From a virus, in the IMG/VR virus record IMGVR_UViG_3300028388_000924, positions 1 to 20,994 of that record: a DNA stretch of 20,994 nucleotides, one strand, 5' to 3'. Every line of letters starts with the position of its first letter. Position 1 is the stretch's first letter. Position numbers and translations under genes: made by a program. Positions 6,734 to 14,641 of this stretch are shown in pieces. The notes beneath the pieces are model-generated. The model saw only the letters and a program-made list of their open reading frames with translations. It was not told the origin of the DNA and made no database searches.

Positions 6734-7871
6734 ACAAACCGTCCCAGGTTTGTTCTTCGCTAGACAACGAATCCCACGTCACTCTCGGCTTCCTGGAGAT
6801 AGCGGCATACGTTGCGCCAATAACCTGCGGCAACTCTCGTGGATACCACTTGCCGGTTTGTAGGTTGTAGACCAATGCTCTGTTGCACCCGATCGAGTAG
6901 TTATCCTCTGTCGGGTAACAAACCCACACTTCCTGCATGCGCCTGTAGTACGTCACGAAGGTGCGTTCATACAAAGATTTGCTCAGCGTGTTGAAGAACT
7001 CATCGAGTACAAAACCACGAGCAACAGACTGGAACCCGTGCCCATCGAACAAGTAGATATCACCATCACCTACAACAAAGTGCCTGCCGCCGACGTCGCA
7101 TACGCAGTCACGCGACAGGATGCCGCGACTGCGGCTGACAGGACGATATTGGAACTGGAACGTGCCACCTGTATACGATGCCGTATAGATGGCGTCCTCC
7201 TTGTAGATGATGAAGTAATCGCGCAGTGACAAACCATCAACAATTACACCAGTCGTATCTGACAAGAAGGTATCACCTGTCAGCTTGGTCGTATCAGACA
7301 CATCCCATGACGAAGGCACAGACCCAGGTTCTGCGGGATGTGACCAGACCAACTTTTGTGCATTGTTAACCGTGTCTTCTGTGACATTAAGCGCGAAGCA
7401 GAAGTTTTTGTGAGCCCTGATTACCTTGGCATTGAACCGTGCATCATCCCAAGTTCTCGTCGCATCAAACGGAAGATCCACACACCGACCAACGCCACCC
7501 CAGTACTGTGGATTGTCCGCACCATTACCAAGCAACAACACGCTGCCAAGGTTAGTCGTCCACCAGTAGTTGGTACTGGTGTAAGGCCCGTTGTCACGAG
7601 TGATGTCTCTGTGAACGCCACCTACAAGGCTGTAGATGGCGCTCTGCGTCGGGTACACAATGAAGATCGTGTTGCCTACACGGCAAGACCCAAGCCCCTT
7701 AGGGCCGTTGTCAGTCTCTGACAGAAGCTCATGCCCAGGGAACGACTCGATGCGGTTCTTGTTGCACCGCACGTTCTGCATCTGCGTAAACGCCTGAGGC
7801 GCAAGCTCACTGGCATTGATGTCAGTGACCAACCCCTGCGATCCTATGTTGTCGATTCTGGAGCGAGGCAT
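6726..7871 (-). CDS. Tail nozzle / DNA stabilisation-like protein
   Basis: 381 residues, start in a TGATG overlap. The N-terminus (SRIDNIGSQGLVTDINASELAPQAFTQMQNVR) has the usual form of phage head-closure or tail nozzle proteins of the P22 gp10 type. The rest shows repeated strands spaced like beta-propeller blades: GNTIFIVYPT, GSVLLLGNGAD, NFCFALNV, DYFIIYKEDAIY, RHFVVGDGDIYLFDG and EVWVCYPTEDNYS. In podoviruses such proteins seal the channel below the adaptor and carry the tail tip. The C-terminus holds two Trp-Asp motifs (VTWDSL and QTWDGL) that resemble the WDDW start of the next two genes. The family call rests on pattern and gene order only. Confidence 0.7.
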   Translation of the reverse strand: MPRSRIDNIGSQGLVTDINASELAPQAFTQMQNVRCNKNRIESFPGHELLSETDNGPKGLGSCRVGNTIFIVYPTQSAIYSLVGGVHRDITRDNGPYTSTNYWWTTNLGSVLLLGNGADNPQYWGGVGRCVDLPFDATRTWDDARFNAKVIRAHKNFCFALNVTEDTVNNAQKLVWSHPAEPGSVPSSWDVSDTTKLTGDTFLSDTTGVIVDGLSLRDYFIIYKEDAIYTASYTGGTFQFQYRPVSRSRGILSRDCVCDVGGRHFVVGDGDIYLFDGHGFQSVARGFVLDEFFNTLSKSLYERTFVTYYRRMQEVWVCYPTEDNYSIGCNRALVYNLQTGKWYPRELPQVIGATYAAISRKPRVTWDSLSSEEQTWDGLYE

Positions 7872-8692
7872 CAGGTTATATACCCTATGACAGTGGCTGA
7901 TCCAGTTGGTGGAATGCTGGTCCAGACACGAAGACTACTCAACTCGACAAGCACCATAGTCTTTACTCGTGAGCAAGCTTGGTTATTGCCGGCAGCACTT
8001 AACGTAAACATCTTTGATGATGAGGACGTCGGTGCAATCGATATCGACTCAGGCGTGTAGGAATAATCATCATACGTCCAACTGTCGTATTCACAACCAA
8101 CACTCAACCAAACGAATATCGCCTTGGCATCAGAAGGAAGAATGGCGGTGAGAATATTTAGCCCATCATCTAGATCATGCCATGAGTCAAGAAGCCCAAT
8201 GCCACTAGCTGCTGAAACCTGATTCGACACAAACGCTGTTGTCGCAATCTTTGTACTTGCGTCTCCAGCTTCTGGCGTTGGCGCAGTTGGAGTGCCCGTT
8301 AACTCTGGGCTGTCGAGATCAGCCTTGAGATTCAGTGCCACTTGCAGATCTGTCTGGTTTGCCAGGGTTCCTGTAATGCCGCCCCACGCTGCGCTACCAT
8401 CAGCACCTGAGGTCTCGATAGCTGCAAGACGCTCCTCGATCGTCGAGTCAGAGCCAATCCCAACCAGTTGTTGAATATCTGCGGCAGTAACACCAGCCGC
8501 TGCCGCACCTGCGGTAATGTTCAGATCGTTCTGGTTTGCAGTAACAGGACCAGATAACGCAGAAAACGTGTTCTTAAGAACGTACTTGTTCTGGAGGATA
8601 TGGTTGTCACCCTCACCAGCAGCATCAGGTCCTGTCGGCCCATAGACATCAGGATCAAGCTGACTGGGATATGACGCATTCTCAATAGGCAT
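7871..8692 (-). CDS. Tail fibre protein, second of two paralogs
   Basis: 273 residues, TGATG overlap at the start with GAGGATAG upstream. Residues 1-70 are nearly the same as the N-terminus of the preceding gene (MPIENA-YPSQLDPD, GEGDNHILQNKY, SGPVTANQNDLNITAGAAA), which suggests a shared attachment domain. Residues 83-93 form a short helix. Residues 122-158 contain the common phage tail-fibre element (KADLDSPELTGTPTAPTP, then AGDASTKIATTAFV). Residues 165-273 are a unique C-terminal domain rich in Ser, Tyr and Trp and probably the distal, receptor-facing part. The fibre assignment is well supported by the middle motif. Confidence 0.8.
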   Translation of the reverse strand: MPIENASYPSQLDPDVYGPTGPDAAGEGDNHILQNKYVLKNTFSALSGPVTANQNDLNITAGAAAAGVTAADIQQLVGIGSDSTIEERLAAIETSGADGSAAWGGITGTLANQTDLQVALNLKADLDSPELTGTPTAPTPEAGDASTKIATTAFVSNQVSAASGIGLLDSWHDLDDGLNILTAILPSDAKAIFVWLSVGCEYDSWTYDDYSYTPESISIAPTSSSSKMFTLSAAGNNQACSRVKTMVLVELSSLRVWTSIPPTGSATVIGYIT

Positions 8693-9417
8693 CAGGCTAT
8701 CCTCTGTACGAGCGCGTTACTGTCAGAAAAATTATATCCACCACGTAATACCCACGTTCCTAACAGCCTTACCCCGTTAGTGACGCTGCTACCAGGAATC
8801 CTTGCAAGGAATGCGTATGTCTTGTCTGGGTCTGTAAACACCCAGCATTCCTCATTTCTTGCAACACCAACAAACTGATGCACTAACACATAAGACCCTA
8901 CAGGAAAGTCTGCATTGTCTTGATCGTGCTCAGTGTAAATTGAATCTGCAAGAGCTTTATCAACGTATCTGGTAGTAGCAATGATATTGCTGTTGTCCCC
9001 CTGTGCAGGTGTCTGTGATGTTGGATACCCAGGACCAAAATGCGGCTCGTCCAAGTCAGCCTTGGAAGCAAGCGCAGTCACCAAATCTGTCTGGTCTGCC
9101 AGCGTCCCTGTAATGCCTCCCCATGCAAGCTCGACAGCTTCGATAGAGCTAAGACGAGTTTCCAGGCTCGCACTCGTGCTCAAGCCTGCAAGCATCTGAA
9201 ACTGATCTTTCGTTACACCAACAGCCGCAGCTCCAGCCGTGATGTTCAGATCATTCTGGTTGGCAGTGACTGGGCCAGAGATCTTGGAGAACGTGTTCTT
9301 GATGATGTACTTGTTTTGCAGGATATGGTTGTCACCTTCTCCCGCAGAATCTGGACCTGTCGGACCAAAGTTGTCCGGGTCTAGTTGGCTGGGGTAATCA
9401 GCATTCTCAATAGGCAT
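8692..9417 (-). CDS. Tail fibre protein, first of two paralogs
   Basis: 241 residues; the ATG at 9417 shares one base with the previous TAA. It has the same N-terminal attachment-like region as its downstream paralog (residues 1-66) and a diverged fibre element near 115-155 (KADLDEPHFGPGYPTSQTP, then IATTRYVDKAL). The C-terminal 85 residues are unrelated to those of the paralog and include VGSYVLVHQFVGVARNEECW and a final TWVLRGGYNF. The pair thus shares a base and differs at the tip, a pattern of mixed or branched fibres. The receptor is unknown. Confidence 0.8.
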   Translation of the reverse strand: MPIENADYPSQLDPDNFGPTGPDSAGEGDNHILQNKYIIKNTFSKISGPVTANQNDLNITAGAAAVGVTKDQFQMLAGLSTSASLETRLSSIEAVELAWGGITGTLADQTDLVTALASKADLDEPHFGPGYPTSQTPAQGDNSNIIATTRYVDKALADSIYTEHDQDNADFPVGSYVLVHQFVGVARNEECWVFTDPDKTYAFLARIPGSSVTNGVRLLGTWVLRGGYNFSDSNALVQRIA

Positions 9418-9563
9418 TACCCATCCTCCAATTCGTCGAGCTTCTCCACAATCTGCTGGATTGTGTCAGCAAGTCGTTGAAGCTGGCGCATCTGCCATTC
9501 CGCAATCTCCAACGCATCTCTGGACTGCGGGTAAGGATCAGGGACAAATGACTCGATACTCAC
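9417..9563 (-). CDS. Small helical protein, 48 residues
   Basis: Below usual ORF length cut-offs. It starts with GTG at 9563 in a GTGA overlap with the previous stop and ends TAA at 9417-9419, overlapping the next ATG. It begins MSIESFVPDPYPQSRDALEI and then forms an amphipathic helix rich in Gln, Leu and Glu (WQMRQLQRLADTIQQIVEKL). The perfect fit at both ends and the heptad-like pattern support a real gene. It could be a small chaperone or trimerisation helper for the following fibres, but that is inference from position. Confidence 0.7.
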   Translation of the reverse strand: MSIESFVPDPYPQSRDALEIAEWQMRQLQRLADTIQQIVEKLDELEDG

Positions 9564-9763
9564 GGGTATAGATCCTCACGAGTCAACACAACCTCGTCGC
9601 CCTTAAAGTAAGCCCGAATGCCATCAAGCTCGGCAACAAGCCATGAAACTTGCTCGCCAGTACTTACTCGTACGGCATGGCGCTTGAACGCCCGCCCACC
9701 GTCATCAACGACGATAGAGCGGGCACCCATTACCATTACCTTCTTATCATCAGGTTTCGTCAT
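9560..9763 (-). CDS. Small protein of unknown function, 67 residues
   Basis: It starts at an ATG inside the last codons of the previous gene (14-base overlap) and ends in a GTGA overlap. It is charged and probably alpha/beta: VMVMGARSIVVDDGGRAF, then VRVSTGEQVSWLVAELDGI and EVVLTREDLYP. It has no membrane segment or Cys motif. It sits between a beta-rich protein and a helical protein ahead of the fibres. No family is recognised. Confidence 0.6.
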   Translation of the reverse strand: MTKPDDKKVMVMGARSIVVDDGGRAFKRHAVRVSTGEQVSWLVAELDGIRAYFKGDEVVLTREDLYP

Positions 9764-10238
9764 AGCTGAAGGTCAGGGTTTCCGCAGACAAAGTGCCAGG
9801 AGATGCAGTGCTCTCAACTTCAAGCATCATCACCAGATAGTTGCCGATGTCACCCGTCGCCGTGTACGGACCAGAACCCAAGCTAAGGGCTGACCCCGAG
9901 GTGTAGGTGAAAGCATCGGTATAACCCGCAGTCGCCGTAGCTTCGGCAGGCGTGGTGAAGGTAGCCTCGGTCTTGGCCCAGAGCTTCACGCCAGTACCAA
10001 AGCCGTTCGCACCGTCGGTGTAGAACTTAAGGTTGGTCAGGTCAGTGAAAGTGCCAGTGACGTTAAGCTGGAGCCACTTCTCGTACGAATAATCCTGGCC
10101 GGTAGCCGGAATCACCATACGATCGTTAGAGTCTACCGTCGCGTTGTCAGCATTCTTGAACCGAATGGTTCCAGAAGTCTTGTCGGTAGGGGTTTCGCTT
10201 ACCGTGTTCTTCTCACGGATCAGTACAGTCGCCGCCAT
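9750..10238 (-). CDS. Beta-sandwich structural protein, 162 residues
   Basis: The ATG at 10238 follows GAGGTAACGACT, a good ribosome site, just after the previous stop. The composition is Thr/Ala/Gly rich with regular strands: GTIRFKNADNATV, KWLQLNVTGTFTDLTNLKFYTDG, VKLWAKTEATF and NYLVMMLEVES. The N-terminus MAATVLIREKNTV and this pattern resemble small virion surface or fibre-associated proteins that follow repeat-rich tail genes in other phages. No enzyme motif is seen. The structural role is inferred. Confidence 0.6.
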   Translation of the reverse strand: MAATVLIREKNTVSETPTDKTSGTIRFKNADNATVDSNDRMVIPATGQDYSYEKWLQLNVTGTFTDLTNLKFYTDGANGFGTGVKLWAKTEATFTTPAEATATAGYTDAFTYTSGSALSLGSGPYTATGDIGNYLVMMLEVESTASPGTLSAETLTFSYDET

Positions 10239-10243
10239 AGTCG

Positions 10244-12289
10244 TTACCTCAATCTAGTCCAAGTACTTGAGTTTTCCCCGATCTGGGTCCATGACCCAGT
10301 CGCAGGATCTTTTTTCGTCCAGACGCCTCCACTTGTTCCTGAGTCAGACCAGGGGTTTTCCCTTACGAGGCTCGCGTCTACACGACTTGATGCATAAGAA
10401 GTTCCCCTCAGGTATGCATCTACATCTACTGTATGTGTGCTAGTTGTTGGTCCGATTATGGCATCTAGTTGTACTGATGCCTTTGATACTTGGCTAAGTA
10501 TAGAATCTGCTGACGCAGTATGCGTCGTTGCTGCCTTAAGGATTGCATCAGCATTGGCTAATACTTGTATCGCACCCTCAAGAACTGCGCCTGCCTGCAC
10601 CAACTTGACTTGGTTAAGCGCAATTCTGGAGTCAATCGAGAAGTGTTTGACATAGCGGTAGACAGGATCTGCGTCTGCACTGACCGTCTGCTGCTGGTTG
10701 CCCTTGACCAAGGCATCCGCCTTGGGCGTGAGAAGCTCTGTCCCAAGCTCCAGAAGGATCGCATTGGCAGAAGTCGTAACCTGTTGCGTACCACGCACCA
10801 GTGCATCAGCGCGGAACAGGTTGCCGCTGCGCTTCTGTACGAGCGCATCGACCTCTATATATTCCAGCCCGTCACTGACCAGCTTGGCATCAGCAATAAC
10901 CTGTGGCGTCCCCTGGCGGATAAGCAGGGCTGTCGCATCAGCAATAAGCTCTGATGCCTTGCCGATCTCCTGCTGCACCTTAGCCGTGAGCGTCTTGCGC
11001 ACCACGGCAGCGCCATCAAGCTGAGCCTGAATCTCCTTGGTCTGCTGAAGCAGAGCATCAACGAAGACATCAATCTGCGTGACGCCTTCAGAGAACAGAA
11101 CGGAATCAGCCTGAGCCGTTGTGAACCCAATGCCACGCAGAAGTGCGTCAACGCTAGTAGTTACAGACGTTGCGCCACTAAGCTCTGCATCTGCATCCGA
11201 AGATACAGTGCCACGCTTCTGCAAATAAGCATCAACATCAGCAGTGAGCGCACCGAGCTGCTCGACTAACGCATCGACTTGCGAAAAAACCTGCTGGAGT
11301 TTTTGCGTGAGCGCATCCGTGCTGGTCGTTACTTGCCCAGTCTGCTGCGCCAGAGCATCCGCTGATGCGGATATCTCGATAGTCTGGGAGACATAGGCAT
11401 CAACGCTTGTCGTGCTAGTCTGCGTCTTCTGTACCAACGCATCCGCACTGGACGTTGCGACACTGGCTAGCTGTTGAAGCAGTATGGCGTCAGAAAGGGC
11501 TGAGACGCTCTCTGTGCCCCTGACAAGCGAATCCGCTGTGAAGATGCCGGTATAGGTCTTTTGCGCCTGCGCGTCCGCAGAGGACGTTACAAAGCCTGCC
11601 TGCTGAAGCCACGCGTCTGCCGATATACTTGCGGTATATGCCTTCTGGACATACGCATCGACAGTTGCAGTCTGTGTGAATGTCGCCTGGACATAAGCAT
11701 CAGCAGATACGTTGATCTGGTTCTGCGCAAACTGGAGAAGCTCTGCATCCGTGCTCGCGCTTATCGTCAGAGTTCGCTGTACCAGTGCATCAGCATCCGT
11801 GCTAATCGAAAACGTCCGCTGGATCTCGACATCAGCACCAACAGTAATAACCTGTGTCTTCTTGACATAGGCATCAACAAGAGGTGTGGTTATGTAGCTG
11901 GTTTTTTGGAGCCAGACATCTGCGTCAGAGATTTTGGTAAAGGTTTTTTGCGCAATGGCATCCGCGCTTGCAGTTTTTAGAACAACCTGCTTGAGCGCAG
12001 CATCAACGCTGGCGGTGATAGTTTGCGAACTGGCACCGACCGTCGTCAGTTCGCCCAGCCACAAAATGTTACTGTACGCGCCAGCGTCTTCCCATACTGC
12101 ATACACGTCGTATGCGGTGCCGCTCGACAGGCCAGTGACCGAGAAGGATGTATCATCCAGCGCAGCCGTTGCCGCCTTGCTATCAGACCACGGCGCAGTA
12201 CTGCCGGTCTGGTCTTGTCCTGCAACGATCTGCGCCGCCGATGGCGCAGCCAGTGCAGTGGCTTGAGCGATGGCGTATAGCGTAGCCAT
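10244..12289 (-). CDS. 681-residue FN3-like and ADA-repeat protein
   Basis: The longest complete gene of the window, start in a TGATG overlap. Residues 1-88 look like a fibronectin type III-like domain (SFSVTGLSSGTAYDVYAVW, then SNILWLGELTT). Residues 94-641 are about 37 short units with the consensus (A/V)DA-x-(L/V)-(Q/x)-(K/x)-T followed by a Thr/Ser-rich strand; spacing is mostly 14 residues early on and about 15 on average. The C-terminus holds Trp-containing segments (GGVWTKKDP, GSWTQIG, STWTRLR). There is no Cys-rich, signal or membrane segment. Its place between the leucine-rich-repeat gene and the fibres suggests an extended virion-surface or host-contact protein. I know of no named family for the repeat. 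Confidence 0.7.
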   Translation of the reverse strand: MATLYAIAQATALAAPSAAQIVAGQDQTGSTAPWSDSKAATAALDDTSFSVTGLSSGTAYDVYAVWEDAGAYSNILWLGELTTVGASSQTITASVDAALKQVVLKTASADAIAQKTFTKISDADVWLQKTSYITTPLVDAYVKKTQVITVGADVEIQRTFSISTDADALVQRTLTISASTDAELLQFAQNQINVSADAYVQATFTQTATVDAYVQKAYTASISADAWLQQAGFVTSSADAQAQKTYTGIFTADSLVRGTESVSALSDAILLQQLASVATSSADALVQKTQTSTTSVDAYVSQTIEISASADALAQQTGQVTTSTDALTQKLQQVFSQVDALVEQLGALTADVDAYLQKRGTVSSDADAELSGATSVTTSVDALLRGIGFTTAQADSVLFSEGVTQIDVFVDALLQQTKEIQAQLDGAAVVRKTLTAKVQQEIGKASELIADATALLIRQGTPQVIADAKLVSDGLEYIEVDALVQKRSGNLFRADALVRGTQQVTTSANAILLELGTELLTPKADALVKGNQQQTVSADADPVYRYVKHFSIDSRIALNQVKLVQAGAVLEGAIQVLANADAILKAATTHTASADSILSQVSKASVQLDAIIGPTTSTHTVDVDAYLRGTSYASSRVDASLVRENPWSDSGTSGGVWTKKDPATGSWTQIGENSSTWTRLR
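10367..12010 (-). repeat. Degenerate coding repeats (about 37 ADA/VDA units)
   Basis: The Asp of each (A/V)DA unit recurs mostly every 14 codons, with occasional insertions to 15-17 and longer gaps toward the C-terminus. The plus strand shows this as recurring words such as gcatca, gcatcc and gcgtc. Units are highly diverged at the DNA level, so this is an old, selected repeat and not a fresh tandem array. Confidence 0.8.
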
Positions 12290-13308
12290 CAGCTATTCAC
12301 ATTCACGGTCCAGCCCCGGCTTTCGAGCGTGGCCTTGTCCGCTAGTCCGGTGGTGGAAGGGGGTGAGTTTGTGCCGCCATCTATATCAAGCCTTATAGTT
12401 CCAGTTTGCCCGCCTGCTACGCACCGCGCCAGGATTGCATCGACAGTTGTTTGATCTAAAGCGCACCCATAAAAAGCATTAGTAAAAACTGTACACGCTG
12501 ACAAATCCCAGCTGCTAACATTTAGCGATGTTAGTGACGAGCAGTTATAGAATGCGTAACCGAGAGTTGTACACGATGACAAACCCCAGCTGCTAGCATT
12601 TAGCGATGTTAGTGACGAGCAGTCACGGAATGCGTAAATGAGAGTTGTACACGCTGACAAATTCCAACTACTGACATCTAGCGATGTTAGCGATGAGCAG
12701 GCACGGAATGCAGACTCCAAACTTGTGCAGACTGACAAATTCCAACTGCTAACATCTAGTGTTGTTAGCGATGAGCAATTATAGAATGTCGAATCGAGAG
12801 TTGTACACGCTGACAAATCCCAACTGCTAACATCTAGTGTTGTTAGTGACGAGCAGTTCTCGAATGCATAATACAAACTTGTGCAAGCTGACAAATCCAT
12901 GCCCCTGCCATCCAGCGTCGTGATATCCGAATCACGAAATGCGTTGGATAAATTGACAGTCCCGTCAAAAGCTAGTCCTGCCCAAATCACGTCACCGGCA
13001 AAACGAGCTTCTTGACCAGACCCATCAACCTTAAAGTCGTCAATCGTCCCACTAACACGAACGTTATAGGTTCCTGCCGTGGCAAACGTATGGCTGATCG
13101 GCGTCGATGTGAATGTCTCAACGCTTGATCCATCGCCCCAATCGACGTTGACGTTGACCGTACCTGACGCAGGGAACGTAAAGACCTCAGAGGCAGTCGT
13201 CGTAGTGATCTCAAACAGCGGGTAGACGACATCGAGCGTGACCGCACCACCATCGGATGTCGCGGTGCCGATCTGACCGTCTAGCAACGCGGGGACTACC
13301 GCAGCCAT
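12289..13308 (-). CDS. PKD plus BspA-type leucine-rich repeat protein
   Basis: 339 residues, TAATG overlap at the start. Residues 37-88 form a PKD-like domain with the hallmark VDWGDGSS and ISHTFATAGTYNV. Residues 142-271 are five 26-residue units, each C(T/S)-x-L-x-x-(A/T)F-x-x-CSSLT-(T/S)-L-(D/N)-(V/A)-SSW-x-LS, the pattern of BspA-type (DUF285) leucine-rich repeats. A sixth partial unit (residues 272-282) and a C-terminal cap follow. BspA-like proteins mediate surface binding in bacteria, and PKD domains are common in extracellular adhesins. In a late phage operon this suggests a virion-displayed host or glycan-binding protein. Cys recurs twice in every repeat. The receptor is unknown. Confidence 0.85.
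   Translation of the reverse strand: MAAVVPALLDGQIGTATSDGGAVTLDVVYPLFEITTTTASEVFTFPASGTVNVNVDWGDGSSVETFTSTPISHTFATAGTYNVRVSGTIDDFKVDGSGQEARFAGDVIWAGLAFDGTVNLSNAFRDSDITTLDGRGMDLSACTSLYYAFENCSSLTTLDVSSWDLSACTTLDSTFYNCSSLTTLDVSSWNLSVCTSLESAFRACSSLTSLDVSSWNLSACTTLIYAFRDCSSLTSLNASSWGLSSCTTLGYAFYNCSSLTSLNVSSWDLSACTVFTNAFYGCALDQTTVDAILARCVAGGQTGTIRLDIDGGTNSPPSTTGLADKATLESRGWTVNVNS
12496..12885 (-). repeat. Five tandem 78-bp leucine-rich coding repeats
   Basis: Exact 78-bp (26-codon) register. For example gcagttatagaatgcgtaac at 12541 is matched by gcagtcacggaatgcgtaaa at 12619. The words gatgttagtgacgagcag and ctgctaacatctagtg recur. Some neighbouring units are nearly identical, which suggests recent copy-number change. 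Confidence 0.9.
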
Positions 13309-13595
13309 TAGATAACTGCCGTCACCAGGGAGTCAACCTCGGTCTGTAGCGCAAGGAAGTCGGCAACGAGCTTGTCTTTTTCTGCCTTGGCCGTTTCCCA
13401 CGCTACGTCACCGGGTGCCGCTGCCACCTCGGCTTCAAGCTCATCAATAATCGTCGTATATGCAGTAACCATCGTGCTAAGGTCCGTCTGCACCTGAGTT
13501 AGTAGCGCCTTCGCCTGATCGACGCGCTGTGTGTTACGCACGGTGCGCTCGGCAATCTCGTCGAGTGCTGCTTTTGTTGCTGTGTATGTAGCCAT
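13308..13595 (-). CDS. Small coiled-coil protein, 95 residues
   Basis: It starts in a one-base overlap with the previous stop and ends TAA overlapping the next ATG. Almost all of it is helical with heptad spacing: KAALDEIAERTVRNTQRVDQ, LLTQVQTDLSTMV, IIDELEAEV and LVADFLALQTEVDSLV. No membrane segment or catalytic motif is seen. Its position just before two large adhesin-like genes allows a role as a trimerisation or anchoring helper, but this is a guess. Confidence 0.65.
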   Translation of the reverse strand: MATYTATKAALDEIAERTVRNTQRVDQAKALLTQVQTDLSTMVTAYTTIIDELEAEVAAAPGDVAWETAKAEKDKLVADFLALQTEVDSLVTAVI

Positions 13596-13861
13596 CAGTC
13601 GTTCCTCTCAGTTGCCATGGCGAGTTCTCGCCGTTCGATTTCAATGCGCGTCATGTGCAGCATGGCCGCAATAGTCTCCCTGTGGACGTTCCTGCGGCAG
13701 ATGTCGCAGTTCCTGGTTGCCAACTGATCCGTACGGTCCAGGTGGTCTGCAAGCCGTGCAACATCATCATGAACGTCCTGCTCCAAGTGGACGAGAACGC
13801 CAAACAACCTGTGCAGAAAGTCCAAAGGCTGGTGCGATAACAAGTCACGGAATAACTGCAC
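13595..13861 (-). CDS. Small protein with CDIC motif, 88 residues
   Basis: It starts with GTG at 13861, with GGAAG five bases upstream, and its stop overlaps the next start. It is predicted helical and charged, with many His (8) and Arg residues. CDIC at 52-55 gives one Cys pair (C-x-x-C), with His residues nearby (for example H60 and H69), so a small metal site is possible but unproven. Antisense and alternative frames in this stretch are also open, so the coding evidence is chiefly the ribosome site and the flush junctions. No family is recognised. Confidence 0.55.
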   Translation of the reverse strand: MQLFRDLLSHQPLDFLHRLFGVLVHLEQDVHDDVARLADHLDRTDQLATRNCDICRRNVHRETIAAMLHMTRIEIERRELAMATERND

Positions 13862-13873
13862 TGTACTTCCAAA

Positions 13874-14641
13874 CTACCTTGGATCATATTCAACATGAAT
13901 ATGATCGTCTTCAACGATCACCTGATACTCATGACCAAGCTCTGCAATCATGGCATCTGCTACAGCAGTGTCTCTGCCGTCCCTCAACGTCCTCGTGCGA
14001 AAGTCCAATGCCAGCCCCTTGCTGTGCAAAGACTTCGTATCACGCGGCCTGTACGCAGATGTGACAACCGTATCAACACCCTCCACATCAAACGCATGCT
14101 GCGCCGCTCGGATTGCTGGCCCCATGCGGTTTAAATCAATATTCCTAGTATCAACCCCAGGCTTAACGCTAACGCCAATAGCGGCCAAATAGCCCGCAAG
14201 TCCGTCATCGACAACCTCTGGAGCACGAACGACTTTAGCCTTGAGGTTGTCTCGCTTAACACCTCTAATACCTTCGTAAGCACGGATACCTCCCAGGCCC
14301 AACAAGGCCAGCACCAACGTCATCAGATCTGCTGTATCAATTTCCGGCAAACTGATCGTTGAACCAGACGCACTGATAATGATCAGCACCAGATCACGAA
14401 ACACCCAGGCATAGGCAAGACAGAACACAACCAGCCATCCCAAGGCTGGACGCCAGCCAGCAACAAACAAACTGGGGTGCTTCGCCTCTTCCATGTTTGT
14501 CATTGCCTGGAGGATGTGCGGATGTTGTGCAGTCTTTTGTGCAGCAAGGCGAGCAGCAGCACGTTCCTCATCCGACGTAAACAGCGAGTCCAGACCACTA
14601 GCAATCTCTCTCGCCAATCCGCCTGCATCTACGTTGATCAC
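13874..14641 (-). CDS. Holin (3TM-type) fused to M15-like peptidase endolysin
   Basis: 255 residues, GTG start in a GTGA overlap. Residues 1-50 form an amphipathic helical region. KHPSLFVAGWRPALGWL at 54-70 is the signature of the 3TM holin family known from gene transfer agents and phages. It leads into a membrane segment at about 66-90 and another at about 104-119. After a linker (120-145), residues 146-255 resemble an M15 D-Ala-D-Ala carboxypeptidase/endolysin: a probable peptidoglycan-peptidase core with SAYRPRDTKSLHSKGLALDF at 195-214 (H206 and D213 as likely zinc ligands) and DDHIHVEY at 245-252 (H249 the probable third ligand, H247 the alternative). In most phages these two functions are separate proteins. 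Here one chain would carry both membrane and wall activity. Each half is recognisable; how the C-terminus reaches the periplasm is unknown. Confidence 0.85.
   Translation of the reverse strand: MINVDAGGLAREIASGLDSLFTSDEERAAARLAAQKTAQHPHILQAMTNMEEAKHPSLFVAGWRPALGWLVVFCLAYAWVFRDLVLIIISASGSTISLPEIDTADLMTLVLALLGLGGIRAYEGIRGVKRDNLKAKVVRAPEVVDDGLAGYLAAIGVSVKPGVDTRNIDLNRMGPAIRAAQHAFDVEGVDTVVTSAYRPRDTKSLHSKGLALDFRTRTLRDGRDTAVADAMIAELGHEYQVIVEDDHIHVEYDPR

Noticed and set aside
10283-10299. Perfect 7-bp inverted repeat ctgggtc-cat-gacccag with a T run 11 bases later on the plus strand
   Set aside because: Inside coding sequence, on the non-transcribed strand orientation for a terminator, and the T run is too distant.
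12496-12885. Possible CRISPR array from regularly spaced repeats
   Set aside because: The 78-bp units have no unique spacers and translate into leucine-rich repeats.
13651-13914. Alternative 87-codon minus-strand frame starting MKTIIFMLNM
   Set aside because: Overlaps the holin-endolysin end and the 88-aa gene; composition (Cys, Thr, Trp) is shadow-like and its end does not match a junction.
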